Source: Amblyomma americanum
Lineage: Eukaryota; Arthropoda; Arachnida; Ixodida; Ixodidae
DNA length: 64,000 nt
Direction: 5' to 3'
Assembly: GCF_052857255.1 (NCBI RefSeq)
Contig: NC_135497.1
Location: 185,790,084 to 185,854,083 of the forward strand
Below the pieces are notes generated by a model, which saw nothing but the letters and a program-made list of their open reading frames with translations, ran no database searches and had not been told where the DNA came from. A program made the position numbers and the translations under genes. The number at the start of each line of letters is the position of its first letter. Position 1 is the stretch's first letter. This document shows positions 9,781 to 63,361 of the stretch, in pieces.

Positions 9781-12700
9781 CGGCGTAGTTTGATGCCGTA
9801 GCGCCTCTGCTGCGACTCGGCTTTGTTGGAGCTGTCGGCTCCGCGTTTGAATCTAATTAAACGGTGTGCGCTAGACAATTGAGCGACCTACCCCCGAGTT
9901 CCCAACGTCCCGCACCGCTCAGGACTCCCGCGCTCGGTGTGAACTGTTTGCAATATAAAGCCCGCCGCTGTAGGCTTTTGTGTATTGCAGTACGTAAAAA
10001 TCGAATCTATCTTTTACAGCCCTTCATGCGACGCGCGCTTATATCTACTCGCTGTGAGCGCATGCTGTACAACAGTGTGCAATGTAAAACGACCCATCGA
10101 ACTTTGAGCCATATGTCTGCCTTCTCAGCAGCACTGATTCAGGTACTCTGGAAAAGGCCTTTCCAACTACGTTGATCGAAAAGATTTCTGATTGGATCAA
10201 CGTCGTTGAGAAGGTTTTGTCACTCTGGCAAAGCGGCACTGCCCAACCAGGCGTCAAAATTCGAAAGAGGCTTATTTGTTTGGTTCGCCTCCAAAATATC
10301 GTGGCAAACGGAAACGCAAAAGTGATTTCCTTCACCCTTTTTCCCCTGATTTGTACTAGATACTCCTATTAGACTTTTATCGACCATCAGACATTAAAAA
10401 TTTGAATTTTTCTTTTGTTACATTCCCATTGTAGTCTGCTGTGAAAACGAAACCATGGACAGCTGGGATAGCAGAATTTATTGGGCATCGTTCTAAAGGC
10501 GGGCTTGTTCGGATTAATCTAAAAAAGTGGCGCTTCACCACTTGCAGCTAAACTTTTCGATCAGTTTTTCTTGCCCAGTCATCTGCCCCGCCTAAAGTTT
10601 ATTTTTAGTATGCCGTGAGCATCGTCATTCCCTCACTGCCTCAGCCACAATCCTTGGAACTTTTCCGAGCTCTTTATATTGATTTGGTCACTGAAAGTGC
10701 CTGAAGCCATAACTAGCGCGGAGAGAAAATATACGATAAGTTCCATTTAAGAGGGCGTGTAGATGTTTTGATAACACCTGACAGAACTAATTACTCGTGA
10801 GCATCAGTGAGCAATTACCCCCTTCATGGAGCAATTGCTCTATCGAGAGAGCTCTACTATATTGATTGACTCTATTCTATTTCGAGGAAGTCACCTGCAT
10901 ACACTGTACTGACATCTCTATTGATACCACCTATTTACCTGACAATTCAGTGGTCCTCCAGCCCCGACATTGTGCATCGAGTATATTGTGTACAACGCGC
11001 ACACGTTTAACATAAAATGCCTGTTGAATTGAACCAGCATCCATTAGTCTCCAGCACCACGCTGACCTTATCTAAATTGCAATTGCGACAGGTAAGACAC
11101 ACTGCTCGCATATCCAAACCAAAATTCATGAGGGTATTCCTGATATTCCTAGTTGTCAACGGTGCGATTCTTCAGCACTTCTTGGTGTCGTCGTCGACTT
11201 GCTTCTGACTCTTTGGCACGCACTTTTGCTGCACGACCTCCTATGTAGTGGGTGTAAGTGCTAAATATGGTGCAGTGCTTCTACCTGCCACTCATGTTTT
11301 TTTTATCCTCGTCTATCTTGGAACTGTCATTTCTGTTGTCTTTGTCACCCCAAAATCGGGCCACCTTTCCACGTCCGTTGCCTGCAAGGTTGCTGCTACT
11401 GTTGACCGCACGTCCAATGGCATGTGCCCGCAATGTTACAAACTCGTACGTATGTATATAGCCGTGTGGACATAATAAAAATAGGGAATGGTTGAAATTC
11501 AGTAAAGAAAAAAACAAGGAAAACACTTTCTGGTGCGATTCCGAAATTAAGTTTTTGTACGCCGGAGCAAACTATCCGCAAGCGCCACTCTATTCTGACC
11601 TCAATTTTTTTCCTCATCAGGCACTTTCATTTCGCGGCACGAAACACTGTGCTTAGCGGTGACAGTGTCCACATTTGATTTTTATTGAACTAATGATGTC
11701 ACATAGGGTATTTGAGGCTGTGTTGAACATGATCTACTACGCGCACAGATTGCTGGTATCACAAGTATCACAGATTGCAGGTACTGTCGTCGATTTTGCT
11801 TTGCTTGTCATCGTTTTCATTTTGTGGCGCTCTTACGTCATGTCCCTCATCTCCGCACTGCGCTTCCTCCTTGCCGCTGACGCTCACATGTACCAAACAC
11901 ATCTACCATCCGATCACTTTTATGCATGTCCTGGACGGCCGGGATAGCGCTAATAATCCAAGTCGCATTTAAAAAATAAACACCTTCTCTGAGAAACAAG
12001 CTGCGAATAAAAGTAGCTGTCGCGGCACTCTAAAACGTTCATTTTATTACCTTCAGATAAACCAGAGGGTATAAACGACACGGCACGATTACGTTATGTG
12101 CGCAGAGGTGGACAAAATGAAACTTGTTGGCGTGTGCAACAGGTGTGGCATTTTCGTTTTCAAGCACTGATATTAGTGCCTACGCATTTATCCGATGGGT
12201 ATCAGCCCCGCACAAAATCGTCCGTTGTCTGTTCGCAGCTGGCCTAGCGCGAGCGCTCCGTCCCGTGGCACTGCCCGCTCATCGTCCTCTTCTGCGAAGC
12301 ACAGATCCGCGCTTTCGCACCGATTCGAATGTAGCAGACATTCTCTGTATACTTTTTTGGCTGTGGCGGCTTAAAAAAAGAAGACAAAGCACAGATGAAA
12401 TTATGTCCATGCGGCTACAGGCAGCTACATACTACTAGAGTTTGCTCAGCCCTGCGCAAAGCGCAGCGGAGCAGAGCTAGATGATTAGCGTCGTCGTTAG
12501 TTTACTGCTTGTTCAGAAGATAGCTAACGAGCAGAAAAGCAGAGGCGCATACAAGTACGCTCCCGCACATGCTCAAGCCTCTCCGGTCGGGAATGTTCTG
12601 ACTACGCTCGTCGCTTTTTGAAGCCACTAAAATTCCGCGGCAGTATGTTACAGAAGGTACTCTGACAGTGCTCCAGCTTCGTGTTGCTCGCCTTCTTTCA

Positions 12701-12884
12701 AAGTAGGCGTGAATAGCATAGCTCCCGGTAACTGGAACCCCAAATAATGCTGTATATCCTGCCCTTTCCCGACACCACATTTTTTTAACTAGAGCATGGC
12801 AACAAAGGCAGCTTGTTATCTCCGGATTTCAGATCCGTGCATTAACTGAATCCTCTGAATGTTCTCAGGGCTACATGGTTGGTA
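9781..12884. other. no gene seen
   Basis: AT-rich stretch with short frames only. It is either intergenic or an early intron of the lectin/CUB gene. I searched for the missing N-terminal half of the first C-type lectin-like domain and a signal peptide here and found neither. Confidence 0.35.
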
Positions 12885-13106
12885 TGTTAGATTTAACGTC
12901 CAGGAGCTGAACGTGGTCTATAAGAGACGTCGTGGCGTAAGACTCTCCACTAATTGGGGCCACGTTTTTTTTAACGCCCGCTGAATCTGGTAGCACATGA
13001 GCGTTTTTGCACCTAGCCTCCTTCAAAATGCGGCTGCCATAGAAAGGATTCCCTCCCTTCTCCTTGGGATCAGTAGCCGAGCTCTATAACCACTGAGTCC
13101 ATACGG
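12885..13106 (-). repeat. tRNA-derived SINE copy (reverse orientation)
   Basis: Read on the minus strand it begins CCGTATGGACTCAGTGGTTA, contains an A/B-box-like region (GAGCTCGGCTACTGATCCC), then GGAGGCTAGGTGCAAAAACG and CTCATGTGCTACCAGATTC. It ends with the eroded CTCCACTA...CCACGACGTCTCTTATAG and GGACGTTAAATC. This is the same SINE family as at 6829 and 43318. Confidence 0.65.
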
Positions 13107-13117
13107 CGATTGCTGTT

Positions 13118-13213
13118 CTCATGATCTAAGAAGAACCAGCGCAAAAAGAACAACAAGGAAGAAAGAAGGAGGCCGACATGGACAGAAGCGCTGAACTTTC
13201 AACTTTATTTCAG
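13118..13213 (-). mobile_element. Penelope-like element 3' end fragment
   Basis: On the minus strand this reads GAAATAAAGTTGAAAGTTCA, GCGCTTCTGTCCATGTCGGC, then a pyrimidine-rich stretch, GCGCTGGTTCTTCTTAGATC. A close relative lies in the opposite orientation at 17879-17961. I recall this tail from tick Penelope-like elements; assignment to that family rests on memory. Confidence 0.5.
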
Positions 13214-13759
13214 AATAACTATTACAGCGTATTTATACAGTAAACTGTCAGAGGCAATGACGCACAAGCAGAGCAAAACAATCTTATGATCAGACAATGA
13301 TTCAGGAATTAAATGAAGTGGCAGTGGCAACAAGCAAGCAATAACCATCAACGCTCTTTATTATAACATATCAAGGAAAGAAATAAAGCAATAAAAAAAA
13401 TTTGAAGATGAATGGTCAACAACCCAACAAACACAAAAACTCCTCAAAATCTCCCAGAAATATCCCATCAGGACATTTGGAATGTCACTAGATCTCATTT
13501 TCTCGAAGACGTCCAAAAAACGTCCCCACATCTAGCCGTGTCCAAAAAGTTGTGCGTCCCAGGGACAGCCCCAAAAGGTTAATGCTAGATTTCTCGGCTC
13601 TGGCTCAAAAAAATTATTTCTTCTTTTTCATGCAGACTTCAGGCACCTAAGCGCACATATGTGCCAAATTTCAGACACATGCTTACGTTACAGGTGGTGT
13701 AATACATCTGTCAACTCGCGTGAATGCTTGCTGGCTAGGCCATTCAGACTTACCTGTTT
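13214..13759. other. no gene seen
   Basis: AT-rich sequence between two retroelement remnants. It may belong to the 3' untranslated part of the fragment ending at 13118, but shows no coding similarity. Confidence 0.3.
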
Positions 13760-13773
13760 ACATGAAATGTGCT
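13760..13773. repeat. 14-bp target-site duplication, left copy
   Basis: ACATGAAATGTGCT occurs here and again at 15722-15735, immediately outside the palindromic Penelope-like element. Same orientation and exact identity make it a target-site duplication. Confidence 0.7.
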
Positions 13774-13810
13774 TTAAAAAGGTGAAAATTTGGGCTGGTT
13801 GGTGCATGAT
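13774..13810. other. 37-bp extension between duplication and inverted repeat
   Basis: This segment is present only on the left side of the element, between the duplicated 14-mer and the start of the palindrome. Penelope-like elements are known to carry an extra tail of roughly 30-40 bp on one side, and the length fits. Confidence 0.5.
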
Positions 13811-13975
13811 CTTGTGACGGGAGCAGCGCAGCACGAGATAAAAAAAGAGGCGGGACACGACGCTGAATAACAACCAGATTTTTAATGCATGTTCGTCCAA
13901 TATATACAGCTCGCTCGTATTAGAAGGAAAAGAAAGAAGTATGAAAAACGCATAAGATGTACACGTGGTGAAATA

Positions 13976-14305
13976 TTAAGACATCGCACGCAGATAATCA
14001 ATTTCTCTGTCACGAAGCGCTATTGAAGGTATGCAGACGCATATGTCGCTCTTTGGTCGGATGTTGAAGGCTTCTTCAATCTCTCTGGTCCGTTGATCAA
14101 AATACGACGGGATGACCATTGTGTTGATAAGCTGCGGAGCGCATTCATGCTCTCTGCAATGTTTTGCTAATTCACTGCTGATGGCGCCCTTTAGGGATCT
14201 TTTGTGCTCTCGAAGCCGTTTATTCAAACAGCGCCCTGTTTGACCAATGTATGTGCGTCCCCATGACAGAGGTATTTCATAAACCCCGCTTTTCACACAT
14301 TTCAC
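13976..14305 (-). pseudogene. GIY-YIG endonuclease domain of Penelope-like element (left copy)
   Basis: The frame reads KCVKSGVYEIPLSWGRTYIG, QTGRCLNKRLREHKRSLKG, then SELAKHCREHECAPQL and a C-terminal helix TREIEEAFNIRPKSDICVC, stopping at 13976-13978. The core YIGQTGR, the arginine of LREH and the distal EIEEAF glutamate are present. This is the C-terminal part of a retroelement polyprotein. The reverse-transcriptase portion upstream (about 14680-14770) is cut off and out of frame, so the copy is dead. Confidence 0.8.
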
Positions 14306-15124
14306 GTTTTTTTTTCAGGTGTTTTTTCTTGCATTGATTTTGTCTTTGCTCGCTGTTGACTTTGGCGCACAGGCTCCTTAACTTGTTGGGTGCTGAAATG
14401 AGCACTTTTACACCAGCTCTTGCTCTTACCCTTTTGAGACTGTGGGAAATGCCATTAATGCAAGGAATGACCGCTTTTGGCTTCCTTTATTCTGATGTTG
14501 TTGTGACATATTTTCTGCCTCTAGGTGCTTGCAGAATCCCTTCTGCGACACTGGATAGCAGTCTCGTCGGGCAACCTGCTGCTTTCAGCCGACGGTTCTG
14601 GGTGTCAAAACTGCCTTGAACCTCATAATGACAGGATCTCGTCAATGCGGCTCTCATTGCTGTTTTTTTCTACCCCGCTTGATGACCTTGGAGTGCGCAG
14701 ATGTGTAGGGGAGCAGTCCCTTCTGGCTCCGTGGTCCGTACCGCCAGCGTATGTGAGAGCCTAGAAAGGCTAGCGTCAAGTCAAGAAATCGCATAACCTT
14801 GTTTTCTGGGAGTTCACTTGTTATTTCTAGTCCTAGTTCTTCTAGTCCTTCTAGTTCTTAGCAAAATTAGCAATGAGAGCCGCATTGACATGATCCTGTC
14901 ATCATGAAGTTCGAGGAAGTTTTGACACCCAGAACATTCGGCTGAAAGTAGCAGTTTACCCGACGAGACTGCTATCCAGTGTCGCAGAAGGGATTCTGCA
15001 AGCATTTAGAGGCAGAATATATGTCACAACCACATCAGAAGAAAGGAAGCCGTACGCGGTCATTACTTACATTGATGACATTTCCCACAGTCTCAAAAAG
15101 GTAGGCGCAAGAGCTGGTGTAAAG

Positions 15125-15509
15125 GTGTTCATGTCAGCACCCAACCAGTTAAGAAGCCTGTGCGCCAAAGTCAACAGCGAGCAGAGAAAAATCAATGCAA
15201 GGAAAGCACCGAAAGAAACATGTGAATTATGTGAAAAGCGGGGTTTAGGAAATATTTCTGTCATGCGGACGCACCTATATTGGTCAAACAGGGTACTGTT
15301 TGAATGAATGGCTTCGAGAGCACAAAATATCCCTAAAGGGCGCCATCAGCAGTGAATTAGCAAAATATTGCAGAGAGCATGAATGCGCTCCGCAGCTTAT
15401 CAACGCAATAGTCATCCCGTCGTATTTTAATCAACTAACCAGGGAGATTGAAGAAGCCTTCAACATCGGGCAAAAAAGCGACGTATATGCCTCAGCATAC
15501 TTTCGATAG
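15125..15509 (+). pseudogene. GIY-YIG endonuclease remnant of Penelope-like element (right copy)
   Basis: The reading is split between frames. LRSLCAKVNSEQRKINARK and ETCELCEKRG occur in the frame starting at 15125. WLREHKISLKGAISSELAKY, CREHECAPQLINAIVIPSY and TREIEEAFNIGQKSDVYASA occur in the frame from 15300. At least one frameshift has removed the YIGQTGR reading (seen as LYWSNR). It pairs with 13976-14305 as the other arm of the palindrome. Confidence 0.75.
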
Positions 15510-15721
15510 CATTTCGTAACAGGAAAATTGATTATCTGCGTGCGTTTCCCTAACATTTTACCACGTGTACATCTGATGCGTTTGTCATGCTTGTCCTTTC
15601 CTTATTGCACGCGCGAGATGTATGTATTCGATCGAACGTGGATTAAAAATCTGGTTGTTAGTCAGCGTTGATTCCCGCCTCTCTCTTCTTTGTTTCGCGC
15701 TGCGCTGCTCCCGTCACAAGA

Positions 15722-15735
15722 ACATGAAATGTGCT
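15722..15735. repeat. 14-bp target-site duplication, right copy
   Basis: Identical to the copy at 13760-13773, starting two bases after the end of the palindromic element. Confidence 0.7.
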
Positions 15736-17878
15736 AGAATTTTAAACACAAAGGAAATATTAATTCAAAAAGTCGCCTGATCCCGCCCATATAACAGGAA
15801 ATAGCAGCGCAATACAGATGTAATTTCAGTTTATTAGATGTGCTCTTTGCATTTAAATGAATACAAACAGGAGACGCATATGTATGCATCATTTAACACA
15901 CAATGTACAGAGCACTATGACACCAGCAAATAATAATCGTCAAAATGTTCTCTAGCTCTAAGAAATGTGAAAAAAATGGAGCGATAAAAACATAATACAG
16001 GCTGAAAGTTGATGCACCTTAAGCAAACATTCTAAAGGGTACAAAAGCATATACGCACACGCAAAAGCAAACACATGTAAAGAGCAACCTGGGTGCCAAA
16101 AGAAAAGACGATATGGGCGTACGATACCGATACGCGGTTTCAGGTTACGGATATTCTGCAGGGTGAAACCTCCCTCTCGCATTGCCTCTCGCAAGAGCCT
16201 CAGAGTAATCTTGAGCGTGTTATCAAAACAGAAAAAAATTAATTCTACGAGGCGAAAATAAAAAACGAGCATAAACCACATACCTTGACGACGTTGCCAA
16301 CAGAAACCCGGGGATGAAATATGAGTTCAACGCAGCCTTCTGTCCTGCGCCTTCTCACGGCACAGCGAACGCTCAAACATACGCGTTACATCCTCGTTAC
16401 ACCCCCGTTTTATTTTCTTGTGACTAAGTGTGGAGATAAGACTGCTTGAAGCCGGATGGAAAGGGGGGACGTCTTGAAGTAGGAGCCCTGGCTTGCCGCA
16501 CCCATGGTACAGCAGACCACGCGTGCGGCACAATACGGCGTGGGAGGCGAGATCAAGGTGGTCAAGGCACAAGTAATCCGGTGGGGGTGGGTTGGGAGTC
16601 AGCGACGCGAACATAACACAAACTATACCGCTGCGACAGGACGGCAATGTAGGTAGAGCAGGTTAATCCAGGGGCACTCGCAGCAAGAGTCTGGTGGTCT
16701 TCCGAAGATCTCTCCCGCCTATGACCGCAGTGGACGGCCACGCTGCCACCAACAGCACGCCACAGTCGTCGGAGGCGCTGAGAGATGCAGAGTGCGCGCT
16801 AGGAGTCGCCCATTGCCTTGAAATCCGCTGCCGCGAACGACGCCTGTAAGAGAGCCATTATGGTGTAGGGCCGTGAAGGCGTGCAAAAGACTTGCGATGC
16901 GCCGCGCGCCGCTGCACCAGTTCCAAAAGGAATGATGTGGGCACGCCGAGGTGCGCGCGAAAGCTGCCATGAATCCGCAGCTATGAAGTTCACGACAGCC
17001 CAGTGATGAGAGCAAGAGCTGTTGCGCGCTAGGGCTTGCGCGCGAGCGGCTAGGGGCTGCGCGAATACATGTGCGCAAGATGGGTTCCGTCCAGCGAGGA
17101 AGCCGGGCGAGCGACGGGAGGCCCATTACTGCGCCTCTGCTAGACAGCGGCGCAAAGAGGACTGCTGGTAGTTGGAGATGCCTGCAGGGACTGTCGCACC
17201 GTGCTGAAGTTGGAAACACTATTGAAGACGGGCACGTTGGTGACCGCCGCTCCCGGCGATGCGATAAAAATGCAGACCGCCGTCCCCTGCCTGCCTGCAG
17301 CATGGAGCCGACGGCCCACGAGAGAGATGCGGGGTGAACTGCGCTTCCTTTGGCTGGTCGAACAAAACTGATCTCTCAAAACGGCGAGTGCAAGCGCACA
17401 ACCTTCTCTCCCCGTAGCTTTTGGCTCGAGGGAACGAGAAAAGGGGGCGAGGAGTCAATTTGTATTTTTTCTTGAAAAGCATTGGTCCCAAAAACGTTCT
17501 TCCAGTTACCTTTCTGGGACCAAAATGCTATAATTTGTTTTTGTTTCAGCTTAACACCCTCGAAAAAACGTTTCTAGGACATTAGTTGGCGCACTTCTCT
17601 TTTGCTTGTGTTTCTATGTCCTCTCTCTACGGCCTGGAAATCTTCGATAAATGTTGTACTGGGGCAGGGACATTCCATCTTTTCTGGGCGCTCCTGGGGA
17701 GGTACGTTGTTTGCTGGGAAGGAACATGCCATGAACAAGCAGTGATAAAAACATGGTCATGTAGCTAAAAACGATAAAAGGTATAAAAGGTGTAAATGTA
17801 TAACGAGTTAAAAGGCCAAAAAGTAACACGTCAAAAAGATAAAACTGAGATATAAATGCAGATGAAATATAATATGTG
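15736..17878. other. GC-rich block and spacer, no gene recognised
   Basis: About 16700-17340 is a GC-rich block with a 194-codon minus-strand frame (16719-17303). The translated text is Ser/Arg/Ala-rich with no domain, and overlapping frames on both strands are also open, so I do not call it a gene. A small inverted repeat lies near 17478-17530 (GCATTGGTCCCA and TGGGACCAAAATGC). The rest is AT-rich. Confidence 0.35.
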
Positions 17879-17961
17879 GTTGAAAGTTCAGCGCTTCTGT
17901 CCGTGTCGGCCTCCTTGATTCTTGTCCGTTGCTCTTCGTGCGCAGGTTCTTCTGAGATCAT
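17879..17961 (+). mobile_element. Penelope-like element 3' end fragment
   Basis: GTTGAAAGTTCAGCGCTTCT, GTCCGTGTCGGCCTCCTTGA and GCAGGTTCTTCTGAGATCA repeat, in opposite orientation, the fragment at 13118-13213. The two outward-facing ends bracket the palindromic element. Confidence 0.5.
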
Positions 17962-18425
17962 GGCGTACCAACTAGCCCAACAAGTTTTGCTGCTCTCAAG
18001 GCTATGTTCGATGCTCGGCATAACAAAATGAATTTTTTTTCTATTCTGCTTTCATTATATTGTTTTTATTCTCGATTTCTGATATTTTATATTCTTCGGT
18101 TATCATTAAGGTGGGTGATCTATAAGGCGCGCTATGCATAAGACGTACCAGCGAATCTTTGTTCTCTGTACCTTCAGTTCGTGTCTGATTTTTGTTGTCA
18201 CCAAAATTGATGCCAATGCTTTTTTTTTATTGCGCCTGTAAAGCGTACTTCACCTTCTAAAGAGTAATACAGTGGCGAAGCCGCTTACAACTAGCCACAT
18301 CTTCCTTCAGTGGACGTCCCGTAAGCACTTATCAGGCGTAAACGATAAAACCGTGAAGTTTGTTGGATCGAAGGCATTTTGAATGAATTGCATGATAAAA
18401 AATCCTATTCTTTTTTTCCTTTCAG

Positions 18426-59871
<41,446 letters not shown>

Positions 59872-62800
59872 GGGGCGGAGCGCCTCGCGCCGGGCGCGCT
59901 TTAACGCGTCCGAGATTCGCCTCCGCGGCTGCCTCGCCTGCGCGATGCTGGAGAGGCGCGAGAGTCGGGCTTAACAGCCCTGACGCGTCATTGCCGAGCC
60001 AGAGATTTACCGGGCCGTGTCTGAGGACTACGGCCGCAACTGCTGTCGCTGATTCGCCTGTAGTGTCGAACGAAGGGTCAACGTGCAGTCTTTGTCAAGA
60101 GTGTCCGGTCCACAGTGTTCCCTTTCAAACCCTGTAGCCGGGCGTTTATAGAACCCCTGTAGCTCGGAATCCCTGGAGGATGAGCAGATCTCTCGGCCTC
60201 ACCCCTGTGGAGCTCTGGAACTTCTCGGCTGCCCTAAGTATCTCCGCACACAGCTCGACAGCGAACCCTTTGGGTAGGACATTTTAACAAATTATGTATA
60301 CTGTCTCTTAGCCTGTGTGTGTTTGTTTTGGTCCCCCCTTTCCATACGAGCGCGTCCTGGAGCAGCGATAACCGTCTGCTGAGTCTCAATAGGTGGTGAC
60401 TCATTTAACGGCGAAGCGGAATCAAAGAATAAGCAGGGTTAATTCTTTTCCTAGTTTCCCGTCTTCGTTTATTTCTCTCTCACTAACCGGGCCTGCTGAT
60501 ACACTCCTAAGCGCAGATATTAGCTATCAGGAAATAGGTGCTATCAGTGATGCGATGGCACATAATGACACATCATGGCACATAATGGCACATAATTCAA
60601 TGGGACTTTCTAGATTTTTTTTTCCTATGAGGGAAAGTTAGCGTAGGCACGACTTTTGCGTCTCACATACGCAGTTCTGGCGGCAATGGCAGACACATTT
60701 CACGCCCATTGTCTCGGTTGCAGAGCTTTGCAAAAAATTGAAAAAGCGCAATATTGGTCGCCTCCACGCTGCTCACAATCACTCCCGTCCATGCCATCCA
60801 ACTTTATTTCCCCAGAAAGGTTTGGCAAGTCCCTTGTGAACCTTTCCGAACCAGTGCCTGACAGCAATGCGTCTTGCAACACAAACTTGAAAGCAACTTT
60901 TGGCCAACCAAATAGCCATTGATAGAGCTCTCTAATGTTAAATATTGCGATCACAGCCACCATCCGGTGAACTCAATGGCGCCAAGATGGGTTTTCTTGT
61001 GGAAAATGGCTGCCAAACGCCGCCAGGTTATTGTATTGCTTGTGGGGCCATCCCGCAGTCCACTCGCAGCCGTCGTGGCCATCTCCTGACACTGTGTGCA
61101 GTTGACCGAGAGCACAAGGCGTGCCCCTGTCGCATCGTAGTGCGCGAACTCAGAACAGCGTGGCGCTACTGCCAGGGCGCGGTAGACGAGGCAGCCGCGC
61201 CGGCCCTCTCGTAGGGGTCTGAGCAGCGGCGTGTTGGCCCGCGGGGTCAGCTGCTCACCCCGACGCGTCTCGGACAGTTTTTGTTCTTTCGAATTTCGCT
61301 GTTTTGAGCGCTACGCCGCGGATACTGCGTGCGCCGTGCGTTAGTCGTAGTGGCCAAATGGAGCTCATTTCCCGCGTGATGCTCGAAAGCACAGGTGCGC
61401 AAGGTTCTCGTGCTGCATCAGATTCTCCTCTCATAACGCTCAGAGCTGCTGCATAGAGTGGAAAGAGTGCACGTCATAATTTTTATATATGATCATGTTC
61501 ATTGTGTATACGCAGACGGAGATATTCTATATGCAAGTGCTGCGGGAGGAGAGTCATTCAACTCGGTCTAACTTTGTCTAGTGAAAAAAATACGACGATG
61601 CTTTAAATGTTCGTGTCCGGTGCAGAGTCATTGTCATTGTCCCATTGACATGGTGCTGAACAGTGTTGCGGAATGCCCAGTCCTGTGATCCATGTTTATT
61701 TCTCTTTTACCCCTCATGCAAAGACACTGTCCTATTTGTAGGGACACCGTATCGAGCAGGGAACCTTGTACAAGGCGTTCAAGTCCCTCCCGGGTTGTTG
61801 TCACGGTGACTGTTCAGACTTGAAGACCGTGGCGCTGTACAAAAAAAAAACAGTACTAGCGTGAACAAGCGATGGCCCCTTTTTCGCTGATGTATTTCAG
61901 TATAACTTGTTGGCCTTCGCGCTCAGTAGAGGTTAGCTAGTGTAGTCAATATGTGCGGCAGGCTATATAGAAGCTTTTGTTGACATAGTGCGTGCGCGAG
62001 GCATTGCATTTTACCAAACTTCGGAGCACATTTTTCGCCCTACTCTGACTGGTTTGCGAATCCTAGCTGCTTGTAGAGCATGCTGAGTACCTCTTTATTA
62101 GCAGTTTCATTTTCAGACGTGTTTGCAAGAATTCTTTCATGGAAACGGGCGGAGTGGAGTAGCTAGTTCACGTATTAATTTCTGTCGCGCGAAGCGAATT
62201 CGCACAGCTACTTTGCTCGAGGTCTTTGTGGCAGCTGTCACCCTGTAATATCTGCTTGCGTTTATCTTTTGAAAGTGTAAAACTGAAGCTCGCAGCTTGG
62301 CGCATTCCCTCACGTGTGCCTGTAATTGTTGGGAAAACACCTAAGCCGCTCGTGCGCTCTTACCTGCGCTCAGAGTCAGATCGGTTAAAAGCAGGCGGAA
62401 TATGTTTCTAGACTGAAACGGTGTCACGCCATTCCCACGGGGCCTTTGTCTGTAACCGTGGCTGACTTGCTAAGATTCTCGCAAGGCCTGAAGCTGAAGA
62501 ATCTTGCCCTTTATTTTCCTCTCTTTTTGTAATGCCGCCACTGTTGGTGTAGCACTGGTGATTAATTTCCCCTTTTCAACTATTTCCAAATGTGTTACTT
62601 TTCGGTCCACTACCGTTATCTTTTACGCGCTCGCAGTTATGAAGCGAAAGGCAAATAAATGATGAACGCATGAAGTGTTAACCTGGTAGAATCAGAGCAA
62701 TAGCACTGAAACCACCGAATAGGGAACAGTGAACAGTGTCGGAAGTCAAGAAAACCGCAGGCAACGGGGCATTTTATCTGAGCTAACTGCACCGCGCGCA

Positions 62801-62979
62801 TTCGAAAACCTTCATGCGGGAGACAATTCTTTTTTCTCCTTTAGATGCCTCTTTTTGTGGGAAGAACAAACGGTCGAAGTAGCTAGTGTTAGTCGTTTAG
62901 CTCCCGTATATCACAGGCGAGATTCGTCGTACTCGCTAGAAAAAGTCAATGGAGTTAATAAACTCACTTGGAGTTTACA
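59872..62979. other. probable 3' UTR then intergenic sequence, no gene seen
   Basis: The first few hundred bases are GC-rich like the last exon and are likely 3' UTR. Candidate poly(A) signals AATAAA occur at 62654-62659 and near 62957, but none is close to the stop, so the true end is unknown. A small direct repeat GATGGCACATAATGACACAT / ATGGCACATAATGGCACATA lies at about 60548-60598. Confidence 0.4.
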
Positions 62980-63361
62980 GGGACACTAAGGACAAGTTTA
63001 AGTTGGCCTGAATCGACAGCTTGCAGCATTCTAACGACAAAGTTACTACTTTCAGTTAAAACTTAGTTCTTATAGGCTAGAAAATGCAAAAAGGGGTTAA
63101 GTACGGGCGCCGCCATCGCCGGCCGATTTCGCAAGTAAACTGCGTGCGTTGACATAGTCTTTAGCGCCCGGCCATTCACTTCAAAATGGTGGTCGTGGAG
63201 TGTTTTTCAGTGTTAATGTCACAAGTTTCATTGAAATGGCGGGAAAAAATTTTAAATACGTCTTTCGCTGCCGCGCAAACATCATCATACCAAGAAAAAG
63301 CAATAGAACAGAATCGAATTTTACTTAAAACTTAAATTGAATGGAGTGCTCCTCAGTGTCC
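62980..63361. mobile_element. short inverted-repeat element (MITE-like)
   Basis: Begins GGGACACTAAGGACAA and ends CTCCTCAGTGTCC, giving a short imperfect terminal inverted repeat (GGACACT(A/G)AGGA). GTTTA occurs just outside both ends (62973-62977 and 63362-63366). I recall similar short elements starting GGGACACTGAGG from ticks. The interior is non-coding. Confidence 0.55.

Larger units (their letters stand above)
13811..15720. mobile_element. palindromic Penelope-like element: two head-to-head copies
   Basis: Arms 13811-14661 and 14869-15720 (about 850 bp each) are reverse complements with moderate divergence, separated by about 207 bp. The left arm codes on the minus strand and the right arm on the plus strand, so the two 3' ends face outward. 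Outer ends match (CTTGTGACGGGAGCAGCGCA at 13811; its complement ends at 15720). The spacer belongs to the left copy and encodes, on the minus strand, the thumb-like end of the Penelope reverse transcriptase (FLGSHIRWRYGPR, LLPYTSAHSKVIKRG). Both arms encode the GIY-YIG domain. Target duplication and one-sided extension support a single insertion. Confidence 0.85.

Noticed and set aside
16719..17303. 194-codon minus-strand open frame
   Set aside because: It sits in a GC-rich block with several competing open frames, has low-complexity Ser/Arg/Ala composition and no recognisable domain.
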